A stretch of 64,000 nt of DNA from Parelaphostrongylus tenuis (lineage: Eukaryota > Nematoda > Chromadorea > Rhabditida > Metastrongylidae), in the NCBI GenBank assembly GCA_019055375.1, contig JAHQIW010002017.1, positions 124,001-188,000 on the forward strand, given 5' to 3'. Under the pieces are notes generated by a model. That model was not told the DNA's origin, did not search any database, and saw only the letters and a program-made list of their open reading frames with translations. The position numbers were made by a program, and so were the translations under genes. Every line of letters starts with the position of its first letter. Positions within the stretch are counted from its first letter, which is position 1. Shown here one piece after another: positions 42,472-54,009 of the stretch.

Positions 42472-44812
42472 ATGAAGTCGATAGTGCAGGCGGATTGTGG
42501 AGGACCGAATGCACTTGTCGGTCTTGCACAAAATTACGGTTCATCCAATCAGCGCTTAGCTCCGACTGTCAGAAGTGGTATGGTGTAATTGTTGCTACAT
42601 GATATATTTTGTTCATTGGTCATATTCACATCAATATTGATGAAACTCGTAACAGTAGCATATCATACTTGGTATATCTACATTTTTGAGGACATGTTCT
42701 GATGCGTCATATATTTTGTAGAAAGACCATGTAATTCGCTACACTCGTCTTTGAATTAGGATGCTAAATAAAGAAATTTAGAAGCGGCTAGTGTAGTGGT
42801 AATGTGCCGTTTATCTTGATCATGGTTGGTTCGTACCGCATCAGGTTCACCAAGCCTATTCTTTTTATGTTCGGGAAACACACCATTCTTGTCTGACCTA
42901 ACTCGTACTCACGCAGAAGCATTCTATAACAGCTATCGTGAAACTCAAGAATATTAGACTCATCCAGCGAAGATTCATAGGGGATAATTTTCAAGAACCA
43001 ACCAAAAATCATACGTGAAAAGTCAAAGACCCCTATGGATCATGGAGCTCAAGGGGAACTCAAGTGTAAAAGTTTACATAAAAGATGCGGCTACTTGGAA
43101 AGAGAGGATTTTGAAAATTCGTCCGACCAATTTTTTTCAATATCTGCAATTATATAATTTTGCTCTCTTAATTTGACTAACTTGTATTGTTTGTGTACTT
43201 AGTAAAACATCATGTGTTTAGTATGCGGAAAACTGCTCTATTACATCAAGCGCTAATGTTCTAGCATAAGCAAACTCTTGTCTGCTATTCCTTCCTTGAA
43301 AACATTTTTATTCTGCAAGACCATCTGTGATACGGGAACAATTCAATCAGTAACCAAAGTTTTTCAAAAGATAGTTTTTACGCTTACTTAATTTTGGTGA
43401 AAATTGTCACTCTCTAATTTCTATTCAATTTTCCTCTCAGTTGAAACTGTTGGTAGCGTTCAGTACAGATATGTGAGTTCAACAGTTGCACGGGAATCTA
43501 AATTTTTATAGAAGCGCTCTTTTAGCGGAGTTCTGCTGTAGGCCTAGTTTTGCTTTTTTCGAAGGTTTTTTCTATTAAGGATCCTCTTCGCTTTTACCTT
43601 CATCTTCTATTGGTGAACAGTTCGCAGATGATTACTTACGACAAAAAGCATCGACCACTCCAGCACCGTCTACATTTGATATGAAGGTATATAACAGATA
43701 TCATGATATTGTTATCTATCTAACATAGAACGGATCGATGTCTTATTTTATAATGTCCATTTTTCATGCTTTCTTATATTTATAATGTAACCCTTATATT
43801 TCGACCTCTTTCGTAACATAGTTTCGTGCGAGTGTAAACAATGGCAATACTAAAAACACTTATCCGTTAAAGCAAAATCATTTGGGACTTTTTCGGCCAA
43901 ATTCCCCTAAGGTGGAAACTTGAAAGGGAGCTTGAAAGTACTCGTCTTTTCTTTACTTCCAATTTGTTTGATTCATACCTCCACAATATCTTCTTTGAAA
44001 ACTATCTAATCAAATTCGCTTAGATAATGTTTGCTTTCTCCATTCTAGAGTTACATTTACTTTGCCGTCCATCATCGAATCTAGCAATTTTCTCCAAAAC
44101 GACTGCAGCGATGTGTTATGAGATGCCCCGCCAATTACACCTTTTGGTCGCTGTTTCGCCCATCGTCCTGGTGTCCGAAGCTTTCCGTCTCTCCAGGGTC
44201 GGCCAGTTGGTACCAGTATTGTTCGGCATGATATCAACATTGACTTAATACATCAGTAGATCATCGCATACTATTATGCTGACAAAATACGCATTCAGTC
44301 ACCTCTCCGATTTTTGACGAAGCAAAACTGATGGTGCAGCCTTCAGTTTTTGAGCGCTGAGCATTTTGCCCTTCTGACACTTCACTTTGAGAGACTCTGA
44401 TACTAAACTAGTTTTTTTCCATCATAAGCTTTTGGCAGTGTTATCCGGACGCTCAGTATCATGTGATAGATTCAAGAATTGAATATCACCTATATCACTT
44501 AGAAATGTAGAGTGGTGACTGAATGCGTACTTTGTCTTTACAATGGCATACGATGGTCTAGTGATGTATCAAGTCCATGTTGATATCATTTCAGTTTGGT
44601 ACCAATGTGCTGTCTCTGAAAAGATGGAAAGCTTTGGCCCCCAGATCGTAGGGCAAAAACAGTGCTAAAATTTCGTGACTTTTTATGAGCAAAAATTTTG
44701 GTGAAATATCTATTCAATATATGTTTTACATTTTTTAACACTATACAGTCTTGAAAGAAGGACTTTGTAACTTGAGTCTGTCTGGAAAGCTTTTTAATAT
44801 TTGATATACAAT

Positions 44813-44887
<75 letters not shown>

Positions 44888-47800
44888 TGGTGTCAAAACG
44901 GACGTCGGTAATGCAACGGTTCAGCACGCGCTCCTGGAAAAAGTGAAATTTAGGTTCGAATCCCAGCTGTCGCAAATGTTTTTGCACACCACTCTACATT
45001 TTTGGGTATATAATGCTCATTTCACAAACATGTAAACCAGAGTTCATAAATTCTCGTCTAAATGTTTTCATGTTACCAAAAATGGAAACAGTGTCTACAG
45101 TGTTAGGGTTAAATATTAATTAGTTCTCGTTTTAAGACACTCGCTGCTCAACTCCCAAGTGTATCTACATCGTCTAGAAGTCTGGCGAACAAATGGTCAT
45201 CAGAATATACTGCTCAATGTGGAAACCAAGTGAATCGTTGCATTTTTTCGAGGGAACTTCGATTTTATCGCAATATGAGGAAAACATTTTTGACTGTTTG
45301 CCAAATTAGAAAGTAATCAAAAAATCATAGCTTCTAAACTTTTTTATTTTACAGTTGTTCTTCACAGTTTTGTCTTAGAATGGGCATACAATTGAATTAA
45401 TTCCTTCCTTAGGTATCAGTGAGTATATATATGAATCTGTCGCTTTAGCTTGCTTCGCTATGGTCACAACAATACGCTGTGACAAGGCCATCATACGAAA
45501 GCGCGTGGGCGAGCTCGCTAAGTACAGCGCCATCGTATCCAGCTATGCTGCAAAGGTAGATTTCACCATTCAAAGCTACTCATTTAGCTTTGAAAATTCA
45601 TTCTCCTCTCAGTTTTAAAAAAGATTTCGGACAGTTCTTTATAATTATTGTTAGGTTTTCGAAGAAGGTTCAGAGTGATAGCGCAGTGATGGGTGATGCC
45701 GTCAGTACAAGCAGGGCGCTTCTTTGGTGTCAAAAATTGAGTACGGGATCAACTGGCTTTTTACATAGGCTCGCGATTGCCTGTGATGAACATTTGGGAA
45801 TGTCCTAGTAAAGCTATAATGAGATCTAAATAAGAATTCACTCCACCAAAATTAGCGACGTCCTTGAAGAAAGCCAAAATATACAAGCAACAGATAAAAA
45901 ATTCCATCTGAAGACCTCAATGGATGTTGGGCGAACATATGATGCTGGCTCATACTGAGAAGTTAACTTGTACTGAACAAGGCGAGGGCTTCTCGTTGAC
46001 GACATGCCGATTGAGTGTTGAAAATGGATGATATGTTCCTTAGTGTAGGAAGAGAAGTAACTCCTTTCTGACTGATGAAAAATAACCCCTGTTCCCTAGC
46101 TAAGAATCTAATTTTCCTCTTTATTTTTGTAGATTCTCCGACTAGTAGCAATAAGTGCTAAAATTTGGGAAACGTCGGTTTTCCAGCTCCTCGTCAGTAG
46201 ACAGTTCCATGTGGTCTTCCGAATATCTGGACAACTTTGACACATCGCTTCAGTCAACACCGGTATGAGTTCGTGCATAGATTCCTCTTATACTTAAAGT
46301 AACCAATGCGAAATTTTGAATGAATGAATCTCACCTCGATTACTCTGCTGTGCGGCTTATTTCCTACTGAAGTGTACTCATGGTAATTGAAGTTGTTCAA
46401 AGGGCATTGTAGGAAATAGCCTTCTTACGTTGACTGTGTTTAATGCAAATACAAACACAATCAAAAGAGATCATAAAAGGAGTCCTTGCAGCTATCCAGT
46501 GAATTGGCTGACAGCTGGGCACAAGAATTCACTGCCGGTCGAGACAATATATGGAGAAGCATGGAGGATGAATGGGAAGCGATTCGAAAAAATGTCGCCT
46601 TAGCTCAAGGAGATGAAATAATAAACTATAATACTGATGTATATGAGCATCAAGTAAGATATTCTATATAAATGATGCTCCTATGAGTAGATCAGTAGCT
46701 TTCTCTGTTGAGCAGTTCCAAGGTGTTAAATGTAGTACTCATTGGATAACAGTGTTGCAATACAGCAATACAGTGAAGTACTGCAGCATAATTAGTACAA
46801 CAATCGTGATGGTTCACGTTTCGGAAAGGTTGCCATCTTCAGAGCCTGGAAAGTCGAATTGATCCGCAAATCATCCAGTCAATAGCCCAGCAGAAAACGT
46901 AAGGAACGAATTTTGGGTCGGATAGTAAAACCTTCATCACAGAAACACACTCACCGCTCAAATGTTTTAGGTCTTTCAATTATTATAGAAGACCTGCCAC
47001 TTAGAGTCAATGCGTAAGTGAAACTGTGCGGGGCTCAGGCCGGGAAAATTATCCTAAAGTATGGTGCGAGGTCAGGCGTTATTACGAGGCACTCCTCTTT
47101 GCGGTTCATTTTTGCGCCTTTATTATGTTCCCAGGCACAGTCTCACTTACGCACTCACTCTAAGTGGCAGGTCTTTAATGAATGATGACCCGCCGAAACG
47201 TAGGCCACCACGATTGTTGTGCTATTTATGCTGCATTACTTCACTGTATTGTTGTATCGCAACACTAGTATTCAATAAATATTATATTCAACACTTTGGA
47301 ACTGATAAACATAAAAAACTACTGATCTATTCCCACTGTGCCGAGTTTAATCGATAGCCGGTCTTGGGAAATGCTCCTATGACTATCGTGAGTCCTCTGT
47401 ATAGTGTCTAATATTTGAATTACGTGAAGTACTTCGTACGTCGACCTTTCTAAATAAGAGTTTGATCGTTTCAGCTATTAGCACTTGTCAGAGTAGGTTC
47501 AAATTCAGGTTGATAATCCCTTTTTATCTGACGCCGATGCTTTGACTGAAGGCGACCGATTTATGCAATCCGGAGATCTTGGGAACGCCATGCTCGCTTA
47601 TGAAGCTGCGGTGCAGAAGAATCCGAAGGACGCCGAGGTCTGTGGCGCAAGTTGATTGTTTATAGAAGTCTTCCATTTTTCGAAATCAAAATAAGATTGA
47701 AGATAACATTAGCCGAGAGAAGTTTTTGACTCGTGGTGTGCTTGGTTTGAAAAGACTAATTATGTCTTTACTATGCTCTCTGGGGTATTTCTTGAGATTC

Positions 47801-50800
47801 ATTCTATCATCCAATGCATTTTCTTGGTACCAGTCAACTTTTATCGTTTTGAATGTGTTTTCAATTTCACCCCAAGCAACATCTTCGAGGTTTTCAAAAC
47901 TAATTGTCAGGAATATCGTTCTTTACTTAACGACTCATTTCTATGAATAGTGTTCATTCAAAATTAAGAAGATATGATGGAAGCGCGGCACCGCGTGATT
48001 TTGAGGTTTTAGGCATAGATCTAGTACCTTTTCGCTCTTTGAATTCAACGAGTTGCAGGCGTGGTGTCGCCTCGGTTTGTCACATGCCGAGAATGAGAAC
48101 GATTCGAAAGCCATACAAGCTTTTCGTGAATGTCTGAAAATTCAGCCGAACAATGAGGAGGTTAGACATATTACAAAGTCTGTTTTTAAGATTCAAGACT
48201 GATTTTCGCTAATTTATTTCATGCTAAGAATTCATGAGGTCAGTTTTATGCTTAGACAGTGGGTAACCAGAGTGAGCATGTGAAATGTGATGTTCTGCGA
48301 GCATTTTGGAAGACATGACAAATTTATCATCATTAGATTATTTTGTTGATGAACCAATGAATTGATTACCGCTATCACTGATTGTGGGAGATCGTTATAC
48401 GCGGGTCAGACTGTCGCAACTACTTTCTCCTTTCTTCCCTGTTGGGAAGATTTCTTGCTTCAAGCTTTACTCTAGATGGGTGCTCATTTTTTTCTTTGGT
48501 TAGCAACTAAGTTTTGTCGCATTTAGATTTTTGCAACAAAAAAATTTTTTTCAAAATATGAGGGAATAAACATTTTTAGTCAAGTATACGCCATGAGGAT
48601 CAATTTTATGGTAATTTTTCAATGTCTCGCCGGTAGAATTGTGGCATTTTTGAAGGAAAATACTCAGACAGGTGACTTATCATATTATTGAATTTGGCAA
48701 AGCGTTTTCTTGCCAAGGAATGTTGCAGGGACCTGAAGAGATGCCACTTATTTGGAGCAGCATCTGGGATATACGGTGGATGAGTTAAATGCAACGCTGT
48801 TTTGACGCCGCTCCAATGAAGCTGTCGCGGCCGACTGTTGGTGTCGTTGTCTTCACGAAACTTCATGAATCGTCCTTGTTTAGTTCATAGATCAACCACT
48901 TTGTGGTTAAGTCCTCTACTTAAGTGTTGTGTCTCCTCGGTGACAGAATGCCCATTGAAACGTTCATGAGATGTTTCGAATCTCAAGTCTTGGAGTAATC
49001 ATTCCAAAATGAAGAAAAAACCTATACAGTTATAGAAAACTATATATTTCACATTTTCGAAATTTCGTGGTCACGAGCTTTCCAGTGACATAAGACACGA
49101 TGAAAAGATTAAGAAATAAATTTATTGTAAATAAATAAAAGTAAAAAGTGCGACAAAACTTGGTTGTGAACCTAAAAACCTTTTTTTGAAATGCTCTTGT
49201 TCTAGTCTTTTGATGATCGCATTTTGATATGGTAAACGTGCAAAGCAACAATTACTGCCTAGGCCCTACTTGCCTTATCCGTCTCGCTAGCCAATGAATT
49301 GGCCGAAAACGACGCTCTGCTATACTTAGAGAAATGGCTAGTAGTTCATCAGGGTGGAGATCCCATGAACGTTCAAAAGTCTCCTGCTGAATTTACTCAC
49401 TTCATCAACCACGACACTTTCAAGCAGGTAAATGTGAAATTTTCATTTTAATCTAGAGGCTCAGCCTTGTTGGTTCTCGCGTTCACTGTGCTAACTGCTT
49501 TGCTCTCAATCCAGTTTCCCAAGATTTTTCTCAATTTAGCTCGACTCGCTTTCTTTGCTTAACAAATGCAAGGTGCTCATGCGAAGTAAAGGCGTAAAAA
49601 ATGAAGATCAGTTTTTCGATCACTATTGGATATAGGTCATGGCAATGTATTACAGTAACTTATCAGCAATGGTTCCAATAACACATTATTGTAAGTCTGT
49701 TTACTAAGGGTTCAAGGTGGATAGCGCAAAGGCCAGTGAACTAAGAAATAAAATGATAGGCAAGGCACTGATTCGGTCCCTTTAGAATCGTCTCGATCAG
49801 CATCCTACGACACTCGTAACGAAGACGAATCGTCAAGCAGCAGCAGAAGTAACACTTGAAATAGTCGAAAACATGTGAGAAGGATGACTGCGAGGAAACG
49901 AATCGAATGCTATCAATGCTAGGATCCGCACAGTAAATTGTGAAAACGGGCCGTGTAAAAAATATGAGTTTACATTTGATGAGCAAAAAAATCTACCACA
50001 CAATAGACCACTTTCATACAGGACTAGGTCATGTTTTTTTGACCCTTTCTTGATCCGTCTCCACAGTGTTTTTTTTTCATTGTATGGACCCCAGTACTTC
50101 TAGCATCCAATTCGTTTTTTCGTCTTCTTCTGAGCGTCGTTAAAATTCTGGTCGAGCACGTCTTGCAATTTTGTGGATAACCTAGCTGTGGCATTCCATA
50201 GGGCATTCGTTGCTGACTGCCGAAGAGTGTTGGAAGCGGAGTTTGGCTCGCGCTGCAGCGACGAGCATTACAACCACTCGGCCATCGCGCCTCTTAGGTC
50301 ATGTTAGGAATATAAAACCCTCCTGAAGAGACGGAGTATTTCCAGTATATTATTGACTATTTCTGCAGGTTGAAGAGCGATTTTTGAGTGTCGCCCGACA
50401 GCAGTCAGGTACAGCCGACGCTGACTTGCAGAATGCGCTTGGAGTACTGTACAATCTTAACAAGAATTATGACAGAGCAGTTGAGTGCATCAAACTTGCC
50501 ATAGCAAATCGTCCTGACGTGAGTACATTTGTGTGCGATGGGGGTTTATACGAGATTTTCAGAAATTTGGTTGAACGTACACTTTTAGCTATTTATTGAT
50601 TGTCGGCATTCATTTAATTGTCTTTATTCCAATGTTTGCTGGCGTAAAATTTGAGTTATAGCTATGTTTGCAATCGAAAACGCAAACAGCTTGATTCACT
50701 CACACTTACAGGATGCACGTCTTTGGAATCGCCTCGGCGCCACTTTGGCGAACGGAAACCGTACTCCAGAAGCAGTGGCTGCGTATCGAGAGGCACTCAA

Positions 50801-51485
50801 GCTATATCCACTTTACGTACGAGCACGGTATAATCTTGGAATCAGCTGCCTTCATCTTGACAGTTATAAGTGAGTAGAAATAGAATTTTCATTGCAAAAT
50901 CATTAAAAATCCGTTGGAATTATTTGGTTATTTGAGAATGGTTTCTTAGTACAACGACCTAGATCACAATAGTTTCAGGTGGTTCAAATCACAGTTCCAA
51001 AACAACATAGCCATACAGCTGAATTTTGTCCTTTCCAGTGAATTTATTGCTAAAAAGACGTAGCTTAATCGAAACATCGGGGACTTGGTGACGTAATAAG
51101 GAGCACGTGAATCCCCGGAAAAGGTGATCGCGAGTTCAAAGTTAGCATGAAGTTCGGATTTCTGATCGTATTTCAGAATTTCCCTGGTCGCATTAGGCAG
51201 TAAAAGGTCAATACTTGGTACAAAGATCGTTTGTTATATAATTGGTGGGAGTGCAATAAAACGTTGATTTCAAAAGCCGTTAATTTTTTTTTTAGAGAAG
51301 CAGTTGAGCACTTCGTGTCCGCTCTAGAATTACAAAAGGGAGGCACAGAGAGTTCGTCTATTTGGCCAACACTCCGGTCAGCGACGATTCGGATGCAAGA
51401 GGCATCCGATGAGCTCTTTTCAGCATTGGAGCATCGAGACTTGAACGCTTTCAAATCAGCATTTACTCAGACACAATCAGTCTAA
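42472..51485 (+). CDS. prx-5: PEX5/PRX-5, peroxisomal targeting signal 1 receptor
   Basis: PEX5 binds the C-terminal SKL-type signal of matrix proteins in the cytosol and docks at PEX14/PEX13. Exons as read: 42472-42577 ([20 protein letters not shown]; conserved Cys-containing N-terminus), 43580-43686 ([10 protein letters not shown]), 45137-45229 ([11 protein letters not shown]), 46187-46262 ([10 protein letters not shown]), 46492-46653 ([11 protein letters not shown]), 47509-47637 ([20 protein letters not shown], first TPR), 48059-48160 ([20 protein letters not shown]), 49263-49427, 50369-50518 ([19 protein letters not shown]), 50712-50869 ([25 protein letters not shown]), 51296-51485 ([12 protein letters not shown], stop TAA). 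The WxxEY/F motifs bind PEX14; Asn residues in the last TPRs contact PTS1. Phases agree except into 46187, where two bases (a small exon) are missing. About 480 residues, close to other worm PRX-5 proteins. No break in the TPR exons. Confidence 0.93.
42782..42850 (+). repeat. Possible tRNA-like remnant in prx-5 intron 1
   Basis: agcggctagtgtagtggtaa resembles an A box and atggttggttcgtaccgcat a poor B box. It fits none of the three better families. Probably a decayed SINE or tRNA pseudogene. Confidence 0.25.
44170..44650. repeat. Fold-back repeat in prx-5 intron
   Basis: Left arm about 44170-44312 (ccgaagctttccgtctctcc; ttggtaccagt; gatatcaacattgacttaat; acgcattcagtcacc) is repeated inverted at about 44508-44650 (reverse complement: ccaaagctttccatcttttc; ttggtaccaaac; gatatcaacatggacttgat; acgcattcagtcacc), with a ~195-bp centre. 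The tttacaatggcatacgatgg part resembles the body of SINE family A. Confidence 0.65.
44814..44882. repeat. (GA)n microsatellite
   Basis: About 34 uninterrupted GA units. It ends directly at the left end (AGAGTGGTGT) of tRNA-like repeat T copy 6. Confidence 0.95.
44884..44995 (+). repeat. tRNA-like repeat family T, copy 6 (best inverted ends)
   Basis: Starts AGAGTGGTGTCAAAAC and ends with the inverse, GCACACCACTCT: a perfect 10-bp inverted pair. Between are ggacgtcggtaatgcaacgg, ttcagcacgcgctcctggaa, ttaggttcgaatcccagctg (good B box) and tcgcaaatgtttttg. About 112 bp, in prx-5 intron 2. Confidence 0.8.
45460..45808 (+). other. Exon-like segments of unknown assignment within prx-5
   Basis: 45460-45555 is open from ATG ([12 protein letters not shown]...VSSYAAK) to a GTAGAT donor. 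45675-45805 is open with [20 protein letters not shown] and [12 protein letters not shown]. Both look protein-like, but no clean acceptor precedes the second. The first ends in phase 0 and the second could splice to it at aag/GTTCAG. No PEX5 motif; they could be an unrecognised alternative exon pair or chance ORFs. Confidence 0.3.
46745..47275. repeat. Inverted pair of PLE terminal repeats (fold-back)
   Basis: Left: 46745-46835 (cagtgttgcaatacagcaat ... caatcgtgatggttcacgtt) and 46988-47029 (agacctgccacttagagtca). Right, inverted: 47133-47174 (gcacagtctcacttacgcac ... ggcaggtct) and 47190-47275 (ccgaaacgtaggccaccacg ... cgcaacact). The outer left part contains, on the minus strand, CTCTGAAGATGGCAACC and CCGAAACGTG, an intact hammerhead core with GTG instead of GTC. 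It lies in a prx-5 intron. Confidence 0.65.
46809..46852 (-). ncRNA. Hammerhead-like motif in PLE repeat
   Basis: CCAGGCT, CTGAAGA (full core), TGGCAACCTTTCC, GAAAC and GTG. All core bases are present, but the cleavage-site base is G, which is not permitted (H = A, C or U), so it should not cut. Confidence 0.5.
48604..48868 (-). pseudogene. Mariner transposase fragment, C-terminal part
   Basis: Minus-strand ORF with [20 protein letters not shown] (the HPPYSPDLAPSDYHLF block, with the second catalytic position changed to N/K), [18 protein letters not shown] and [16 protein letters not shown] ending in a stop. Single open frame of 86 residues. Different subfamily from the 9-kb fragments. In the prx-5 intron between exons 48160 and 49263. 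Confidence 0.75.
49735..49950 (+). repeat. Possible truncated SINE family L copy
   Basis: gcatcctacgacactcgtaa and gctatcaatgctaggatccgcacag resemble the body and tail of family L, without the tRNA-like head. Confidence 0.35.
50035..50302 (-). repeat. SINE family L, copy 3
   Basis: Minus strand: GGCGCGATGGCCGAGTGGTT, gtaatgctcgtcgctgcagc, then gcagtcagcaacgaatgcc, the cgacgctcagaagaagacga body and gctagaagtactggggtcca tail followed by a run of A and cactgtgga. It sits ~65 bp upstream of the prx-5 exon at 50369. Confidence 0.75.
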
Positions 51486-51529
51486 ACTTTTTCTTTGTTG
51501 AATTTTATGAATAATGAAAATCGACTCTG

Positions 51530-51535
51530 AATAAA
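51530..51535 (+). terminator. prx-5 polyadenylation signal
   Basis: AATAAA, 45 bases after the TAA stop, the expected distance in nematodes. Confidence 0.7.
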
Positions 51536-51689
51536 ATTACTGTTACAAGTGAATGTGGTGGTATTAATAGCCGCTTCCAAACAGCTGGTAGCTCTAAATA
51601 TCGTTGGATTCAGTGGATCGTCACATTCTTGCAATAATTTTTCAAAATTCTGCTGTAAGATTTTGATCTTCGATAAAATCAGGCAAGAA

Positions 51690-51892
51690 AGTTTTATTCA
51701 ATGTGTACAAGTCATTCTGACTGTTTTTATGTTGGCTCTGGCCTTTTACCCGCCCATAAACGCCATGCGTGTCTTAGGAAGGTTGTTGCCCGTTCTTCTG
51801 CAGATGCGGGATTTAGTTAATAATCTATCCAGTAACAACAGTATTATTTCCAGAGAGCGGTTGGTGATATACGGCAAGTTAGCGTCTGATGT
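51690..51892 (+). other. Exon-like ORF just downstream of prx-5
   Basis: The open frame contains a hydrophobic stretch (VILTVFMLALAFYPPI), then VLGRLLPVLLQ. A ttcttctgcag is followed by MRDLVNNLSSNN and IYGKLASD, ending at a strong GTAAGT donor (51893). It could be a small membrane protein gene or part of a downstream gene. No continuation exon was found. Confidence 0.3.
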
Positions 51893-51899
51893 AAGTATA

Positions 51900-53500
51900 A
51901 CGAAATAGTTCGTCTAAGACGAACAACCTAAAAGAACAAGTGTTACAATAACGATACTAAACAATATGTACAAATTCCTGACGCTACATAGATGACGTAA
52001 CAGGAAACTGTCTTCTCATGTGCCCAGAGACTGAGATTCGGCAATTATATTCAAGAGCAATGACAAGATAATGAACGAGTTATTGAAGCAACAAGATAGC
52101 AGGACCACTAAACGCTGAGTCAGTAACAAGGAGGAAGGAACAATAGATACGCGACCTTACAAAATTAGGACAGCAGCAAGAGTGACGGAGGGACCTGAGG
52201 GCACCAGCGTCGATGCTGGGTCATCGTTCTCGAACTTTTTGTAAGAACTGTAGCGGATGTGGGGCACGATCACCTTAAATGGAACATGGATGTTTGGATG
52301 TTTCATGTAGTCTTCGTGAAGTTCACCGGGAGAGCGAACCGTGGCTTGTTGCCACTGAAGGTCGCAGAAACTGTGTACAAAGGGGGGGGGGTCATTAAAT
52401 GTGGGACTGGGCGCTTTATCCCCGGTGGCGAATCCCACTTGATTTGTTGTAAAGTTCCACCATCTGGTGGTCCTCTCCACTCTCTTTCAGCACAGAGCGC
52501 AACTTGGTGATCACCCTTTTCTCGGTGCCGATGTTACAGTGATTTCAAACGATATCGGCGGCAACGATCTACATTTGATCACTGTAGGTCCTGGTAGGTC
52601 TTTTCCGTGGCGCGCTTAAGAAGAACTCAACTCCAACCTCCGTACCGTGAGTCCTAGGCGATCACGTTAATAACACAGTAGCCATAGGCCAAAAGGAATC
52701 AAATAACAACAAAGTATTGCGGGAGTTGCTGCAGTCTTTTGTCTAAAAAAACATTGTAACTGTATCCAATGGGACGCGGGTAACTTAGGGTGTCCAGCAA
52801 TATGCACTCTGTCAATGGTGCAACTTTTTCTAATAACAATTGGTGGCTATCAATGATGACGATCTGGAAATGGCTTCATGAGTTTGATAACGAAGCACTC
52901 AATGAGCTAGAAGCAAGCCTTTGTATCATACTCACACTTTTACAACTAAAGGTGGCAGAGTTTGTGTGGGACGAACAATGACCGAGTTGGGAAGAACGTC
53001 AGCATTTTTGATCTAAATACTTCAGTTTCGCATCAATGACACTGAAACGGTATCGTTCGATGACGCGCAGAAGGCATCTTCTCAGCGAAGATGACAGCGG
53101 AGACGAAGGGGAAGATGTGACGTCATGTCTCCGGCGTCTTATCCACAACATTCTTGATGCTTTTATAGGATGCCAAAAAAGTTAATCCCATACTACTCCG
53201 CGTGGAACTACATAATCTTGCGTGTTCGCTACAACGCTGCATTTAATTTTGATTTTTAATAGAAGCGTATTCACCTCGCTTATTCGATCTCGGCACTCTG
53301 CCAATGCTTCTTCAAAAAAAAAGAAAAAATTGTTGAGGTAGTATTTCTGCTCTCAACTCAACATAAGTAAACGTCCATTTTGATTTTATCTAGCGAGATG
53401 TTCTGCACGATCTCATTATGAAGATTCAATTTTCTCATGCCCATGAAAAGCTTCGGTTCGTTAGAGTTTGCAATCACCTACGGTCTATGAAGGTAGTGAA
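51900..53500. other. No gene recognised
   Basis: A 107-residue minus-strand ORF (52157-52480; contains LHEDYMKHPNIHVPFKVIVP) is the longest open frame. I do not recognise it. Composition (moderate GC) differs from the flanks, which hints at an old mobile element. A G9 run is at 52382-52390. Confidence 0.3.
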
Positions 53501-53509
53501 AGAAATATC

Positions 53510-53575
53510 ATATACATATAACATATATTATATATAATATGTATGTAGTATATATAATATATATATATTTATACA
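53510..53575. repeat. TA-rich simple repeat
   Basis: Imperfect (TA)n and TATATAA/ATATGTA units, ~45 bp before tRNA-like repeat T copy 7. Confidence 0.9.
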
Positions 53576-53619
53576 GGATAATACACATGTGTATAGCACA
53601 ATGATGCTGTAGCATAGAA

Positions 53620-53730
53620 AGAGTGGTGAGTAAAACGGGCGTCAGTAGTGCTACGGGCTAGAGCACGCGCTCTCCGATAGAGTGTGTGCGTTCAAGTCCC
53701 GGGTTATGCGAAAGTTTTGCGCGTCACTCT
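53620..53730 (+). repeat. tRNA-like repeat family T, copy 7
   Basis: Starts AGAGTGGTGAGTAAAAC and ends with the near-inverse GTTTTGCGCGTCACTCT. Body: gggcgtcagtagtgctacgg, gctagagcacgcgctctccg, atagagtgtgtgcgttcaag, tcccgggttatgcg. The ~72-nt core can be drawn as a tRNA with an anticodon-arm hairpin cgctctccgatagagtg, but the acceptor stem is imperfect. Confidence 0.75.
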
Positions 53731-54009
53731 ACATCAATAGATGCTGCTTTTGTTATCATTCCTGCAAAAAGCAATCATTTTGTTGCAATCTTGTTGCACT
53801 ATCCACTGCACTCTTTCCAGCTTCATGTGTGCAACTTACAGTCTCGTGTGTCGACTGCTTGCTGTATAGAAGAAGTTCTGCTTCAAAGTGCAAATACCAA
53901 GAATTATTGCTGTCGATATTCTGTTTAGGCACCTCTGATCACATGATGACTACAGATCCCAAAAAATTTTTTTTAAGTCGCAATTGACGCTGTAACGAAG
54001 TACAGATTA

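Noticed and set aside
52157..52480. 107-residue minus-strand ORF as a gene
   Set aside because: No recognised motif, no splice support; the reading frame may be chance in a GC-richer patch.
53640..53712. Functional tRNA gene
   Set aside because: It has a plausible anticodon arm, but family membership, inverted ends and an imperfect acceptor stem point to a repeat.
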